Shown: positions 17,999 to 27,059 of the stretch, piece by piece | Numbering within the stretch: position 1 is the stretch's first letter | Layout: each line of letters starts with the position of its first letter | NCBI RefSeq assembly: GCF_016595675.1 | Contig: NZ_JAENJH010000003.1 | Span: forward strand, 186,001 to 250,000 | Length of the DNA stretch: 64,000 bases | Origin: Prauserella cavernicola | GTDB lineage: Bacteria; Actinomycetota; Actinomycetes; Mycobacteriales; Pseudonocardiaceae | Direction: 5' to 3' | Position numbers and translations under genes: made by a program | Notes under the pieces: generated by a model | Database searches by the model: none | Seen by the model: only the letters and a program-made list of their open reading frames with translations | Told to the model about the DNA's origin: nothing

Positions 17999-19270
17999 AT
18001 GACCGAACCCGAGTCGATCACCGCTGAAACCCCGGAAGCTACCGGCTTCCGGTCGGTCGACGAGCAGCTCACGCTCACGCTGGGTGCCGCCGTGCGGCCG
18101 CGCCCGGTTCGCGTGGCGATCTCCGAGTCGCAGGGCCTGCTCTGTGCCGAGGAGGTCGTCGCCGAGCACGCGCTGCCCGGATTCGACCAGGCGGCGGTGG
18201 ACGGCTACGCCGTGCGCAGCGTCGACGTGCGCACGGCCGGTCAGGACCCCGTGCAGCTGCCGGTGGTCGGCGAGATCCAGGCCGGGTCGCGGCAGCCGCG
18301 CAGGCTCCAGCCCGGCCAGGCCGTGCGCGTCGCCACCGGGGCGCCGCTGCCCACGCTCGCCGACGCGGTGGTGCCCGCGGCGTTCACCGACGGCCACCAG
18401 GCCAAGGTCACGGTGCAGCGCGCCGTGCCGTCGGCGGGCTACGTACGGCGCACGGGTGAGGACGTGCAGATCGGCGACGTCGCCGTGCGCAGCGGCGACA
18501 CCATCGGTGCCGCCCAGGTCGGGCTGCTCGCGGCCGTCGGGCGGTCGAAGGTGCTCGTGTACCCGCGGCCGCGGGTCTCGATCATCTCGGTGGGCGACGA
18601 GCTGGTCGACGTCGATCGAACTCCGACCGTCGGCCAGGTCTACGACGTCAACTCCTACGCGCTGGCCGCCGCGGCTCGCGACGCGGGCGCCGAGGTGAGC
18701 CGCGTCGGCATCGTGCCGCTCGACCCCAAGCGCTTGCGCGAGACCGTCGAGGGCAGGCTGCTGATGTCCGAGGTCGTCGTGGTGGCGGGCGGCGCCGGTG
18801 GCACCACCGGCGAAGAGGTGCACGCCGCGCTGTCCGACCTGGGCAGCATTGATCTGCATCGCGTCGCCATGCATCCCGGCTCCGCGCAGGGCTTCGGACG
18901 GCTCGGACCGGACTCCGTGCCCACCTTCCTCATCCCGGCCAACCCCATGAGCGCGCTCGTCGTGTTCGAGGTGATGATCCGGCCGCTGATCCGCGCCGCG
19001 CGCGGAACGCGCAACCCGCACCGCAGGATCGTCGACGCGCGCCTGCTCTCGCCGGTCGCGTCGACCGAGGGCCGCAAGGGTTACCTGCGCGGGCAGCTGC
19101 TGCGCGACGAGAGCAACGGCGAGTACCTGGTGCAGCCGCTCGGCACGTCGGGTGCTCACCTGCTCGCCTCCCTCGCCGAGGCCAACTGCCTCATCAACAT
19201 CGATGAGCACCTCACCGAGGTCGCGGCCGGCGAGCAGGTCAAGGTGACCTTCCTGGCTCAGCGAGCCTGA
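17999..19270 (+). CDS. glp: gephyrin-like molybdotransferase Glp (MoeA family)
   Basis: The 423-residue protein has MoeA domain architecture: an N-terminal segment with GFDQAAVDGYAVRS, GEIQAGSRQP and ATGAPLP, a MoCF-binding domain (GGAGGTTGEEVHAAL, HPGSAQGFGRLG, IPANPMSALV) and a C-terminal domain IV. The active-site signature differs from classic MoeA (IPANP instead of LPGNP). With rimJ and glpR next to it, this fits Glp, the gephyrin-like protein shown in Corynebacterium to bind FtsZ and the membrane receptor GlpR in the divisome. Residual molybdenum-insertase activity cannot be excluded. Confidence 0.88.
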   Translation: MTEPESITAETPEATGFRSVDEQLTLTLGAAVRPRPVRVAISESQGLLCAEEVVAEHALPGFDQAAVDGYAVRSVDVRTAGQDPVQLPVVGEIQAGSRQPRRLQPGQAVRVATGAPLPTLADAVVPAAFTDGHQAKVTVQRAVPSAGYVRRTGEDVQIGDVAVRSGDTIGAAQVGLLAAVGRSKVLVYPRPRVSIISVGDELVDVDRTPTVGQVYDVNSYALAAAARDAGAEVSRVGIVPLDPKRLRETVEGRLLMSEVVVVAGGAGGTTGEEVHAALSDLGSIDLHRVAMHPGSAQGFGRLGPDSVPTFLIPANPMSALVVFEVMIRPLIRAARGTRNPHRRIVDARLLSPVASTEGRKGYLRGQLLRDESNGEYLVQPLGTSGAHLLASLAEANCLINIDEHLTEVAAGEQVKVTFLAQRA

Positions 19271-19280
19271 GCAGGGGCGC

Positions 19281-19961
19281 ATGGCATCCCAGGTGTATGC
19301 CGGTCCCTACGGCACAGAGCCGCGCCACCCGGGCTGGCCTGCCAAGCTCGGTCCCCTCGTGGTGCCCGCGGGCACGGTCAGGTTGCGACCGGTGCACCTG
19401 CGGGACGGGCGCGAGTGGAGCCGGATCCGGGTGCGCGATCGCGAGTACCTGGAGCGCTGGGAGCCGACCGCCGCGGGCTCGTGGTCGGACCGCAACGGTT
19501 TCGGCGCGTGGCCGCCGCAGTGGTTCTCCCTGCGGGCGCTCGCGAGGCGCGGGCAGTGTCTTCCGTTCGCCATCACCGTCGACGGGGTGTTCGCGGGCCA
19601 GATCACGCTCGGCAACGTGATCAGGGCGTCGCTGCGTTCGGCGTGGGTGGGCTACTGGGTCTCGTCGGAGCTCGCGGGCGGAGGAGTGGCCACGGCGGCC
19701 GTTGCGCTGGTGACGGACCACGCGTTCAAAGCGGCCGGACTGCACCGGCTGGAGGCGACCGTGCGCCCCGAGAACACGCCCAGCCTGCGTGTTCTTGGTA
19801 AGGCGGGTTACCGGCAGGAAGGGCTGTTCCTGCGCTATCTCGACGTGGCCGGGGACTGGCGCGATCACATCGCATTCGCCGTCACCGCGGAGGAGATGGG
19901 CAACGGATTCGCCGAACGGCTCATCGCCGCAGGTCGGGCACGACTGCCCGAGCCGCGTTAA
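19281..19961 (+). CDS. rimJ: RimJ-type GNAT N-acetyltransferase
   Basis: The 226-residue protein has the GNAT fold: VRLRPVHLRDGREWSRIRVRD at the N-terminus, the acetyl-CoA pyrophosphate loop region ELAGGGVATAAVALVTDHAF and the C-terminal RLEATVRPENTPSLRVLGKAGY. The last of these is a hallmark of the RimJ/RimL branch, which acetylates protein N-termini. It begins 10 bases after glp and matches Rv0995 in position. Its real substrate may be a protein of the Glp-GlpR neighbourhood or a ribosomal protein; neither is shown by the sequence. Confidence 0.9.
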   Translation: MASQVYAGPYGTEPRHPGWPAKLGPLVVPAGTVRLRPVHLRDGREWSRIRVRDREYLERWEPTAAGSWSDRNGFGAWPPQWFSLRALARRGQCLPFAITVDGVFAGQITLGNVIRASLRSAWVGYWVSSELAGGGVATAAVALVTDHAFKAAGLHRLEATVRPENTPSLRVLGKAGYRQEGLFLRYLDVAGDWRDHIAFAVTAEEMGNGFAERLIAAGRARLPEPR

Positions 19962-20008
19962 CACCTTGTGAGTTTTTCACCCGATCTAGCTAGCGGTTTC
20001 AGATCTAC

Positions 20009-20031
20009 ACCCGGCGAGCCTCCGGGTTTTC
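20009..20031 (+). terminator. short hairpin with T-tract after rimJ
   Basis: ACCCGG, a 7-base loop, CCGGGT and then TTT form a small intrinsic-terminator-like element 48 bases after the rimJ stop. It separates galU-glp-rimJ from glpR. Confidence 0.5.
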
Positions 20032-20150
20032 TGTTACTCCTGTGACTAGCGTGACGAACGTCAGCGTGGTGTAGGGAGTGCCGCGATCACCTGACGCTTG
20101 GTCGCGCGATCCACGACGGCAGCTTTGAAGGTCGGGGGAGGTGACGGGAG

Positions 20151-20948
20151 ATGCCAAGCTCGTTGATCATTGTCGCGCTCGCAGCGGCGTGGCTTGTCGT
20201 TCTCGTTCCCATGGTCGCGCGCAAGCGCCAGGAGATCACGCAGACCAACGATTCAGCGTTGGCTGCGCGGGTCGTGCGGAGCGGGAATGCACACAACCAG
20301 TGGCGGAGGAGGTTCGCCATGTCCGGAGACACGAAGCAGAGCGAAGACGAAGACTTCGTCGACGACGACTACGACGAGGACCTGGACGAGGACTTCGACG
20401 AGCCGGAGCCCGAACCCGAGCCGGAGCCGGCGCGCAGAGCCGTCGCCGACGACGACCCCGGCCGCCGCTACCGGCCGGGCCGCGGTGGGTTCGACCCCGA
20501 AGCCGCCGAGATCGCCGCGCGGGCGAAGTTCGCCTTCCGTCAGCGCATGGTGCTCGGCCTGATCCTGGTCGTGCTGGTCACCGCCGTGGTCGCGGGATTC
20601 GTGCTGCCGATCGTCTGGTGGGCCAACGGTCTCGCCGACATCGGGCTGGTCGGCTACCTGGTGTACCTGCGCAGGCAGGTCCGCATCGAGGACGAGATCC
20701 GGCAGCGCAGGCTCGCCAGGTACAACAACGCGGCCAGGCGCGCGCCGAGGAAGGCGGAGCCGGTCGAGGACGACGTCGAGGTCGTCGAGACGCCGCGCCG
20801 CGAACTCGTGGGCCTCGAGCGCAAGCCTGTGCCGACATCGCGGATCCGCAGGCAGGCCGTGGTCGTGGATCTGGAGGACGAGGACCCCGCGTTCCACGAA
20901 CTCGACGAGCCCGGCGAACTTCCGTACCGGCGGGCTGTCGGAGAGTAG
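20151..20948 (+). CDS. glpR: GlpR/SepX-like divisome membrane protein
   Basis: A 265-residue protein with an N-terminal TM helix (about 3-22, SLIIVALAAAWLVVLVPMVARK). A strongly acidic central part (Asp/Glu runs at about 62-95) follows, then a hydrophobic region of one or two TM helices (about 132-168) and an acidic C-terminal tail. This topology and the location after galU-glp-rimJ match GlpR of Corynebacterium (membrane receptor of Glp) and SepX of Streptomyces, which help place FtsZ and polar-growth proteins. The ATG at 20151 follows a purine-rich ribosome-binding region. It probably has its own promoter. Confidence 0.82.
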   Translation: MPSSLIIVALAAAWLVVLVPMVARKRQEITQTNDSALAARVVRSGNAHNQWRRRFAMSGDTKQSEDEDFVDDDYDEDLDEDFDEPEPEPEPEPARRAVADDDPGRRYRPGRGGFDPEAAEIAARAKFAFRQRMVLGLILVVLVTAVVAGFVLPIVWWANGLADIGLVGYLVYLRRQVRIEDEIRQRRLARYNNAARRAPRKAEPVEDDVEVVETPRRELVGLERKPVPTSRIRRQAVVVDLEDEDPAFHELDEPGELPYRRAVGE

Positions 20949-21002
20949 ACCCCCTGGCTCGGTGGGCATGACGTTCCTGTTATGCTCATCGAGCTTGTTC
21001 AA

Positions 21003-21075
21003 GGGGCTGTAGCGCAGTTGGTAGCGCGTCTCGTTCGCATCGAGAAGGTCAGGGGTTCGATTCCCCTCAGCTCCA
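21003..21075 (+). tRNA. tRNA-Ala (anticodon CGC)
   Basis: The cloverleaf has acceptor GGGGCTG with CAGCTCC (one G-T pair), anticodon stem TCTCG/CGAGA with loop TTCGCAT (anticodon CGC, decoding GCG) and T-arm AGGGG-TTCGATT-CCCCT. It lies at the junction between conserved core genes and the accessory island. Confidence 0.95.
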
Positions 21076-21122
21076 CAAGAGAGTTCGATTTCGGCTCTTA
21101 CCTGCGAATTTACGCGCAGCGG

Positions 21123-21159
21123 AACCCTCCCGATGGTTATGCGATCGGGAGGGTTTTTC
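21123..21159 (+). terminator. rho-independent terminator of tRNA-Ala
   Basis: Perfect 12-bp arms AACCCTCCCGAT and complement, a 9-base loop, then TTTCT, 48 bases after the tRNA. Confidence 0.85.
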
Positions 21160-21308
21160 TTGATCAGGATGTGTTTGGCGTTGTAACCCCGAAGTCGCTG
21201 TTGGCGGGTTTTGGTCGCTGTCACGCGCCAGACGGAGAGCTTGTACACCCGGACACGCGCGGAAATCGGCTGCGAGATCCGGTCAGGCGCATTCGGGCGC
21301 GGTAACTG

Positions 21309-22544
21309 TCACAAATCGCCGGTCGTGTCCCGTGCTCCGTTTCCGTGGATGAGTTCGTCGAGCCGGACCGCCAACGTGTCGTCCCCCGCTCGCTGCGCGA
21401 GGTCGCGGACTTCCTCCGGGGTGCCGAACGGCAGGCTCAACTGCCGCGCGACCCGCTCGGTCCACGCGCCGAGGTTCGCCCTGCCCTCGCGAGCGCGCGG
21501 GACGACGAACCGGTCCATGCGCTCGAGCAGCGCGCGTTCCCGGGTCCGCTCGTCCGCACACCACACGGTCACCACGCCGGTTCTCAGCGACGCGAAGGAA
21601 CCAAGCCTGCTCAGACTCATCGCTCTGGATCCGAACACCGAGGCGGGCAGGGACACCCGCCAACCACCCTGATCAGTTCTGGTCGGTCTGACGTCGCCGA
21701 GTTCCTTGCTGCGCAGCCATTCGACGATCCGCTTCTCGTGGTCCTCCGGCAGCACGGCCTGCGACTCGGACTGGAGCACACCGTGGATCTCCCGGTTCCG
21801 CTCACACAGGTCACTCAGGTCGACGTCCGCGGTCTCGGCTGCCTGGCTGTAGGCGAGGTACCGGACGTGCCCGCGGCGGTCGGTCGCGCTGACGAGGTAG
21901 ATCGGCAGGTGGACCCGATCCTCGCGAAGGCTTTCCGGTTGGTCGATCTGGAACGGCAGGTTGTACCGGTCCCGGTCTTTCCGGCCGGCGAGCTCCGCCA
22001 GGGTCTCCCGGCGAAAGCCCTGCGTGTTGGTGAGCATCAGGAACCGGGGATACGAGGGCAGGGCGGCGATCTCCTCCAGGGACAGGTAGGACACCACGCC
22101 CGCGTCGTAGTACTGCCTGCTCAACGGTGTCGAGGAGAACGCCTCGAAGTACATCTTGCGGCGGTCCTCCCGCGTGACCTCGTAGAGGATGTTCTCCCGC
22201 AGGGACCGGACACCCAGTTCGGTGAGGGCGAACCGCCCGTCCTGCACGGTCAGGTGCCCGACGCCCGCGAGGAAGCGCAGCGCCCTGTCGACGACAGGCT
22301 CGTCGAGACCGAAGAACCTGGCCAGCTCGGGAACCGAGGACAGTCCGGCTTCGGCGATCCCGCGTTCGACGTAACGGTCGATCAGCGCGTACTCCCTCCC
22401 GTCGGTCACCGTGGCACGCACCTCCACCTGCCACACCGGCAGCAGCAGCGCGAAGAGGCGAGTGGGTACGAGCCCCCTGCCGAACGCCACGTCCTCGAGC
22501 GCCCGCTCTTCGGGGTAGGGCATGGTTTTCCTGCGCGCTGTCAC
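21309..22544 (-). CDS. unknown 411-aa protein with winged-helix-like N-terminus (island operon, third gene)
   Basis: I do not recognise a named family. Residues about 45-115 look like a winged helix-turn-helix (VPELARFFGLDEPVVDRALRFLAGVGHLTVQDGRFALTELG). Later regions are mixed alpha/beta, with VSYLSLEEIAALPSYPRFLML and RVHLPIYLVSATDRRGHVRYLAYS. No TM segment or catalytic motif is evident. GTG at 22544 overlaps the stop of the SF1 helicase gene by 4 bases, so the two are translationally coupled; an ATG at 22523 is a possible alternative start. Its place behind a helicase and a SEFIR protein suggests a DNA- or RNA-binding accessory part of the same system. Confidence 0.75.
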   Translation of the reverse strand: MTARRKTMPYPEERALEDVAFGRGLVPTRLFALLLPVWQVEVRATVTDGREYALIDRYVERGIAEAGLSSVPELARFFGLDEPVVDRALRFLAGVGHLTVQDGRFALTELGVRSLRENILYEVTREDRRKMYFEAFSSTPLSRQYYDAGVVSYLSLEEIAALPSYPRFLMLTNTQGFRRETLAELAGRKDRDRYNLPFQIDQPESLREDRVHLPIYLVSATDRRGHVRYLAYSQAAETADVDLSDLCERNREIHGVLQSESQAVLPEDHEKRIVEWLRSKELGDVRPTRTDQGGWRVSLPASVFGSRAMSLSRLGSFASLRTGVVTVWCADERTRERALLERMDRFVVPRAREGRANLGAWTERVARQLSLPFGTPEEVRDLAQRAGDDTLAVRLDELIHGNGARDTTGDL

Positions 22545-25450
22545 GTCTTCTCCGCCAACATTGTCATCAGGTCGTGGTGGTGGCGGACGTCCCCGTGGGC
22601 TCTCACGTGGTCGCGCAGAGCACAGGCGAACTGCTGGAAGCCCTCGTCCCGCGCATTCAGCAGCGTGACGATGTCGCCGACGAGGACCAGTTGCCTCTTG
22701 GCTCGGGTGAGCGCGACGTTCGCTCTTCGCAGGTCCTGCAGGAATCCCACGTTGCCCGCCGCGTTGCTGCGGGTGAATCCGTACAGGATGATGTCGCGTT
22801 CACCGCCCTGGAAGGCGTCGACCGTCCCGACGTTGTTGTCGACGGTCCGCAGATCGGGAATGTCCTCGCCGAGCATTCTCCTGACCAGGTTCAACTGTGC
22901 CTTGTACGGCACGATCAGCGCCCATTCCTCGCGGCGGGCGTGGTAGAAGCTCGCGAGCGCCGCGAGCAGGCGCGCTTCCGCGTGGTTGACCCAGCTGCCG
23001 TTGCCGCCGCCCGCGGGGCGTTCCGCGCGGTCTGGCAGTCGTGACGTGTCGACGAAGGCCAGCGGTTGTGTGAAGAGCGGGTCGGCATGGGCACGCTCCA
23101 CGTGCGTCGTGAGGTTTCCGTCGTAGAACGCCTCGGAGATGAAATCCGCGATCACCCTCGGCATGCGCCGCTGTTGGGTGAGGCTCACGATGTGCGTCGC
23201 GGGCAGGTGTCCTACCAGGATCTCCAGGCCACTCTTCCTCACGAGCGCCCGCAGTTCGGGATCGTCGAGGTCGTTGCTCCAGTTCACGACGTCGCGGTCA
23301 ACGAAGGGCGGCAGCTGCCGGTGATCGCCCACCAGCACCGCACGCTTCGCCCTGACGACCGGCACCAGCAGGTCGGCGGTGCCGATCTGTCCGGCCTCGT
23401 CGACGATCGCCAGGTCGAACTCGGTCTCCGCGATCTCGGAGCGGGTCGCCGCGCCCGTGGTGGTCGCTCCCACGACATCGGCGTAGCGGATCAGCTCCGG
23501 GTAGAGCTGGTCCGCGGACTTGGACGCGTCTGCATGCCACTCCCCGAGCAGCGTCGAACGCCGCGCGAGCAGATCCAGCCGCGGCCCGAGGCGGGCATGC
23601 AGGTCGGTCAAGGCCGCCAGCGTCGACGGCGCGTCGGAGTCCGGGACGGCCGGCACCTCGTCGACGGGCCGCACGATGGCCCGCACGGCCTCGAGCGCCG
23701 CGAGAGCATCCCGCCGCCGGGCGTCCCGACGCCCCTCGATGGCGTGCAGTTGCCCGGTGATCTGCCGGATCTGCGGCAGATCGCGGGTCGCCACGTCGAG
23801 CGCGACCAGCGCGCCCGACAGCTGCGCCTGGGCGTGCCGGGCGTGCTCGCCGCAGGAGGCGAGCTCCGACCTCACTGCCTCGATGCGCGCGTGCCTCGCC
23901 CGTGCCCGCCGCTCGGACCAGGCCCGCACCAGCGGCCACGCCCGCCGGGCATCGGCACGCGCCGCCTGCTGGAGCAGCCGCTGCAGACGCTCGTTCAGTT
24001 GCCGCGCACGGGATCCGTGCTCGGCGAGCTCCGCTTCGAGTGCCTCCACTCGCTGCTGTGCGGGACCACCGCCTGCCCGCCGAGCAGCGTGCAGCTGTCG
24101 CAGTGCCGCGGCCTCGGCGTCCACCTCCACGTGCAACAGGCCGATCTGCTTGCCCAGCTCGGCCCTCCACTGGACGGCTGTCGGCAGTCCCCGGTAGCCC
24201 CGCAGCGAGGCCTCGCTGGTGCTCAGCACCTCGCTGCGCAGATCCTCCGCCCAGCGCTCGAGCAGGAACGGAAGCGCATCGGATCCGATCTTGCCCTCGT
24301 TGCCGACCCGCACCACCACGACGTCCTTGGGCAGCTTGGCCAGCACGTTGTCCACGGCGCGGTTGGTATAGGAGGTCACCAGCACTCGACCGCGCTCCCG
24401 CGAGAGTGCACAGGCCCTCGCGACCTGACTGATGGTGCGGGTCTTGCCCGTGCCCGGCGGCCCCAGCACCACCAGCATGTCCTGCACCCCGAGTGACGCG
24501 CGGAACGCGCTCAGCTGGTCGGAATCGAGTTCCTCCGAAGGAATCTCGCGGACCTGCTGGATCGGGGCGACGCGGTGGTCCACCAGCGCGGGTAGCACCG
24601 TCCGGTTCTCCGCCTGCCTGGTGCGCAAGGCGCGGACGGCCTCGTGCTGCTTGGCATAGACCACCTCGTTGGGCGTCTCCTCCAGATCGCCCTGCCGGGC
24701 CAGCCGTCGCCAATCCACCGGCTGGTCGAACCGGACGGTCACCCGATCGCCCTCGACCCGCGTCACCTCGCCGCGCTGCTCGGGCTCGCCCTGCAGTTGC
24801 ACGAACCGTCCTCGTTCCGGGCGTCGGTCGCCGACCATCCGGAAGACGTAGGACGACGCGGAGCTGTAGCGGCGCTCGCCCGCCGTCTCGACGCCGCTGT
24901 ACGGGAACCTCGACAGGTCGTCAGCCTTGCGCGCGTTGAACGTGCGCGTGGTGTCGATCAGGCGATCCAGTGTGTCGAGAAACCGTTCGTGTGCCGGGTC
25001 GAGATCGGGCACACCGCGCTGATCTCCCGTCGTGCGCTGCAGCTTCGCCCATTCACCGGTGAGCTGCGGCCACTGCGCGGACGAGCCCTGGGGGACGTGG
25101 CGGAGTTCGGTGACGGTTCGCCACGTGGCCCGGATGAGCAGGTGGCCGCGAGCGAGGTCCTGGTGATCGCGCAGCCGGAGCGGAGTGATCCAGGCGAGGG
25201 TGTAGGCGTCCGCGTCCCGAGTGGGGAACATGCCCACCACGTAACCGTAGGTGTAGAGCTTCAGGCTGCGGCTCCCGCTCATCTCCTCCACCGTGGCGGG
25301 TACCCCGTCGCGTTCGGCGAGGTGCTGGGCGATCTGTGCGACGCCCGCCGGCAGCCCGGGATTGTCGCGCGCCTGCCGATGCAGTTTGGAGTCGAAGCTC
25401 TGGGAGGGCACCAGTACGACGGGCTTCGCCAGCTTCACGGTCCGGGACAA
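22541..25450 (-). CDS. SF1-type AAA helicase with a coiled-coil insertion
   Basis: The 969-residue protein has an N-terminal beta-rich domain (1-300) and a split SF1 (UPF1/Dna2-like) helicase. Walker A GPPGTGKT lies at 330-337 and motif Ia at about 358 (TSYTNRAVDNVL). A long Arg/Ala/Glu-rich predicted coiled coil (about 430-640) separates these from Walker B DLAIVDEAGQ at about 680-689. Motif III DHRQLPP, then VDAFQGGERDIILYGFTRSN and the last motif LTRAKRQLVLVGD follow. It should unwind or translocate on nucleic acid with ATP. It lies 13 bases after the SEFIR-pseudokinase gene and overlaps the next gene by 4 bases. Long insertions between motifs I and II occur in several defence helicases. 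Confidence 0.85.
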   Translation of the reverse strand: MSRTVKLAKPVVLVPSQSFDSKLHRQARDNPGLPAGVAQIAQHLAERDGVPATVEEMSGSRSLKLYTYGYVVGMFPTRDADAYTLAWITPLRLRDHQDLARGHLLIRATWRTVTELRHVPQGSSAQWPQLTGEWAKLQRTTGDQRGVPDLDPAHERFLDTLDRLIDTTRTFNARKADDLSRFPYSGVETAGERRYSSASSYVFRMVGDRRPERGRFVQLQGEPEQRGEVTRVEGDRVTVRFDQPVDWRRLARQGDLEETPNEVVYAKQHEAVRALRTRQAENRTVLPALVDHRVAPIQQVREIPSEELDSDQLSAFRASLGVQDMLVVLGPPGTGKTRTISQVARACALSRERGRVLVTSYTNRAVDNVLAKLPKDVVVVRVGNEGKIGSDALPFLLERWAEDLRSEVLSTSEASLRGYRGLPTAVQWRAELGKQIGLLHVEVDAEAAALRQLHAARRAGGGPAQQRVEALEAELAEHGSRARQLNERLQRLLQQAARADARRAWPLVRAWSERRARARHARIEAVRSELASCGEHARHAQAQLSGALVALDVATRDLPQIRQITGQLHAIEGRRDARRRDALAALEAVRAIVRPVDEVPAVPDSDAPSTLAALTDLHARLGPRLDLLARRSTLLGEWHADASKSADQLYPELIRYADVVGATTTGAATRSEIAETEFDLAIVDEAGQIGTADLLVPVVRAKRAVLVGDHRQLPPFVDRDVVNWSNDLDDPELRALVRKSGLEILVGHLPATHIVSLTQQRRMPRVIADFISEAFYDGNLTTHVERAHADPLFTQPLAFVDTSRLPDRAERPAGGGNGSWVNHAEARLLAALASFYHARREEWALIVPYKAQLNLVRRMLGEDIPDLRTVDNNVGTVDAFQGGERDIILYGFTRSNAAGNVGFLQDLRRANVALTRAKRQLVLVGDIVTLLNARDEGFQQFACALRDHVRAHGDVRHHHDLMTMLAEKT

Positions 25451-25463
25451 CGGCCAACTCCCC

Positions 25464-26900
25464 TCAGCCGAGGTTCTCCGGGAGATCCCGGAGAACGGAC
25501 GCCAGCTCGCTCATACCCGGGCGCCGCGCGGGATCCGGAAGGAGTGCGGCGTCGATCGCTGCTGCCGGTGCCGCACCGATACCGGGCGCGAGTGCGTGAA
25601 CCGGAACGGGCGCAGCCGGGTACGGGAGCTGACCGCTGACGAGGTGATAGGAAATGACGCCGACCTGGTACACGTCGGTCCACGGTCCCACCCGCCCGCT
25701 CCGGCGACGGCTCTGTTCCGGCGCGCGGTACTCCTCGGGGCCCTCACCCGGCTCAGGAGCTGACGCGGCCAGGCCGAGGTCGGTGAGCACCAGACTCCCG
25801 TCGTCGAGTCGTACGAGCCCGGACGGCGTCAGGTTCCGATGCGTGGCGCCCGCCCGGTGCAGGAGGTGCAGCGCCTGGCACAGCCCGGCCAGGCCTCGCA
25901 GGGTCTGGTGTGCTCGCCACGGATCGACGGCCGCCCCCTCCTCGGGCACGAACGCACTGAGCGTGTCGGCCGGGCCGCCCCAGTTCCGGGATGCGGGCCA
26001 CCGAGTCGCGAGCGTCGTGACGGCCCCGTCGCGCACCAACTCGCCCGGAGTCGGCAGCGACCGAGCTCCCGTCGCGATGCTGCGCACCAGCTCGTACTCC
26101 CGTTCCAGCCCGGCGAGCGCGGCGTGAGCCGCCGGAGTGGGATGGCGCAGCTCGAGCTGTCGCAGCCAGACGAACTCCCGTTCGCCGTAGAGACGTGACG
26201 CCCGGGCCTGACGCAGCACGGCGGAGCCGTCGCGGTTCGGCAACTCCGCCCAGTGCTCGTCGTCGGCGAGATAGGTACCGTCCCCCACGGCGATCGTCGC
26301 ACCGGCCCGGAGGAGAGTGTCCGGTGTCGGCGGTTGCGAACCGGTGGCGATCACGACGGGACGGACACCGGGAGCAGGCGGCACCCACGCACCCAGCGGC
26401 GGCAGCTCGTAGAACGGCTGCCTGGACAACACCCGCAGGAGGCTCTGCACGCCGTCCACCGTGTACTCGGGAACCACGTGGAACGACGTGGAGTGCGGCT
26501 GCAGGCACAACGGGATCTCTTCCCTGCTCCTACCGGGCAACACGACCGGCAGGATCCGCCTGGTCGCCTCGGGCAGAGCGCGGGCAAGGTTGTCGCGCAG
26601 AATTGCCGCCTCCAGCTCCCGGCTGCGTCCCGCTGCGCCCGGTGATCCGCCGTCGGCCACTTGTCTGAACCCCGGCGAGGCGATGGCGAGCACGAAATCG
26701 GCCTGCTGCAACTGGTCGATCACCCACGAGACCCAGTCCCGCCGTTGGTCGGCATACCAGGCGTCGACGTGCGCATCGATGCCCGCTTCGGTCCGCAACA
26801 AGGTGCCGAACTCAATGACCGAGTCTATGTGGCTCCGGCTGTCCTCCGCGTACGAGATGTAGACACGCGGCGCGGCTTCGGCAGCTCCCGGACCCGACAC
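25464..26900 (-). CDS. SEFIR/TIR-like domain fused to a degenerate protein kinase domain
   Basis: About 478 residues. The N-terminal 150 residues are a SEFIR domain (RVYISYAEDSRSHIDSV, WVSWVIDQLQQADFVLAIAS, RRILPVVLPGRSREEIPLCL). The C-terminal 260 residues follow a Ser/Thr kinase C-lobe (LAGLCQALHLLHRAGATHRNL, LTDLGLA, EEYRAPEQS, TDVYQVGVISYHLVSG). Key residues are lost: HRD is HRN, the catalytic-loop Lys and Asn are replaced (HRNLTPSG), DFG is DLG, and no Gly-rich loop or beta3 Lys is clear. It is therefore most likely a pseudokinase. GTG at 26900 has GAAGGGA about nine bases before it; GTG at 26918 is an alternative. It is first gene of the helicase operon and divergent from a second SEFIR gene. 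Confidence 0.82.
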   Translation of the reverse strand: MSGPGAAEAAPRVYISYAEDSRSHIDSVIEFGTLLRTEAGIDAHVDAWYADQRRDWVSWVIDQLQQADFVLAIASPGFRQVADGGSPGAAGRSRELEAAILRDNLARALPEATRRILPVVLPGRSREEIPLCLQPHSTSFHVVPEYTVDGVQSLLRVLSRQPFYELPPLGAWVPPAPGVRPVVIATGSQPPTPDTLLRAGATIAVGDGTYLADDEHWAELPNRDGSAVLRQARASRLYGEREFVWLRQLELRHPTPAAHAALAGLEREYELVRSIATGARSLPTPGELVRDGAVTTLATRWPASRNWGGPADTLSAFVPEEGAAVDPWRAHQTLRGLAGLCQALHLLHRAGATHRNLTPSGLVRLDDGSLVLTDLGLAASAPEPGEGPEEYRAPEQSRRRSGRVGPWTDVYQVGVISYHLVSGQLPYPAAPVPVHALAPGIGAAPAAAIDAALLPDPARRPGMSELASVLRDLPENLG

Positions 26901-26980
26901 TGTCCCCCATCCCTTCACCGGTCGCCGACGATCATCTGCACGCTCCCACGGGATATCCGGAGAAGGGGCCGAAAGGCAAG

Positions 26981-26999
26981 ATCTGTCCAGAATCTGTCC
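26981..26999. promoter_or_regulatory. direct repeat in the divergent SEFIR promoter region
   Basis: ATCTGTCC occurs twice, 11 bases apart (26981-26988 and 26992-26999), 61-79 bases before the plus-strand SEFIR gene. A related arrangement is found at 28971-28990. One-turn spacing suggests a dimeric regulator or activator site. Confidence 0.4.
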
Positions 27000-27059
27000 C
27001 GCAATACCGCACGACTGGCCCAACACGGCATGGTCTCCGCACTGCTCTATCGTTTTCCC

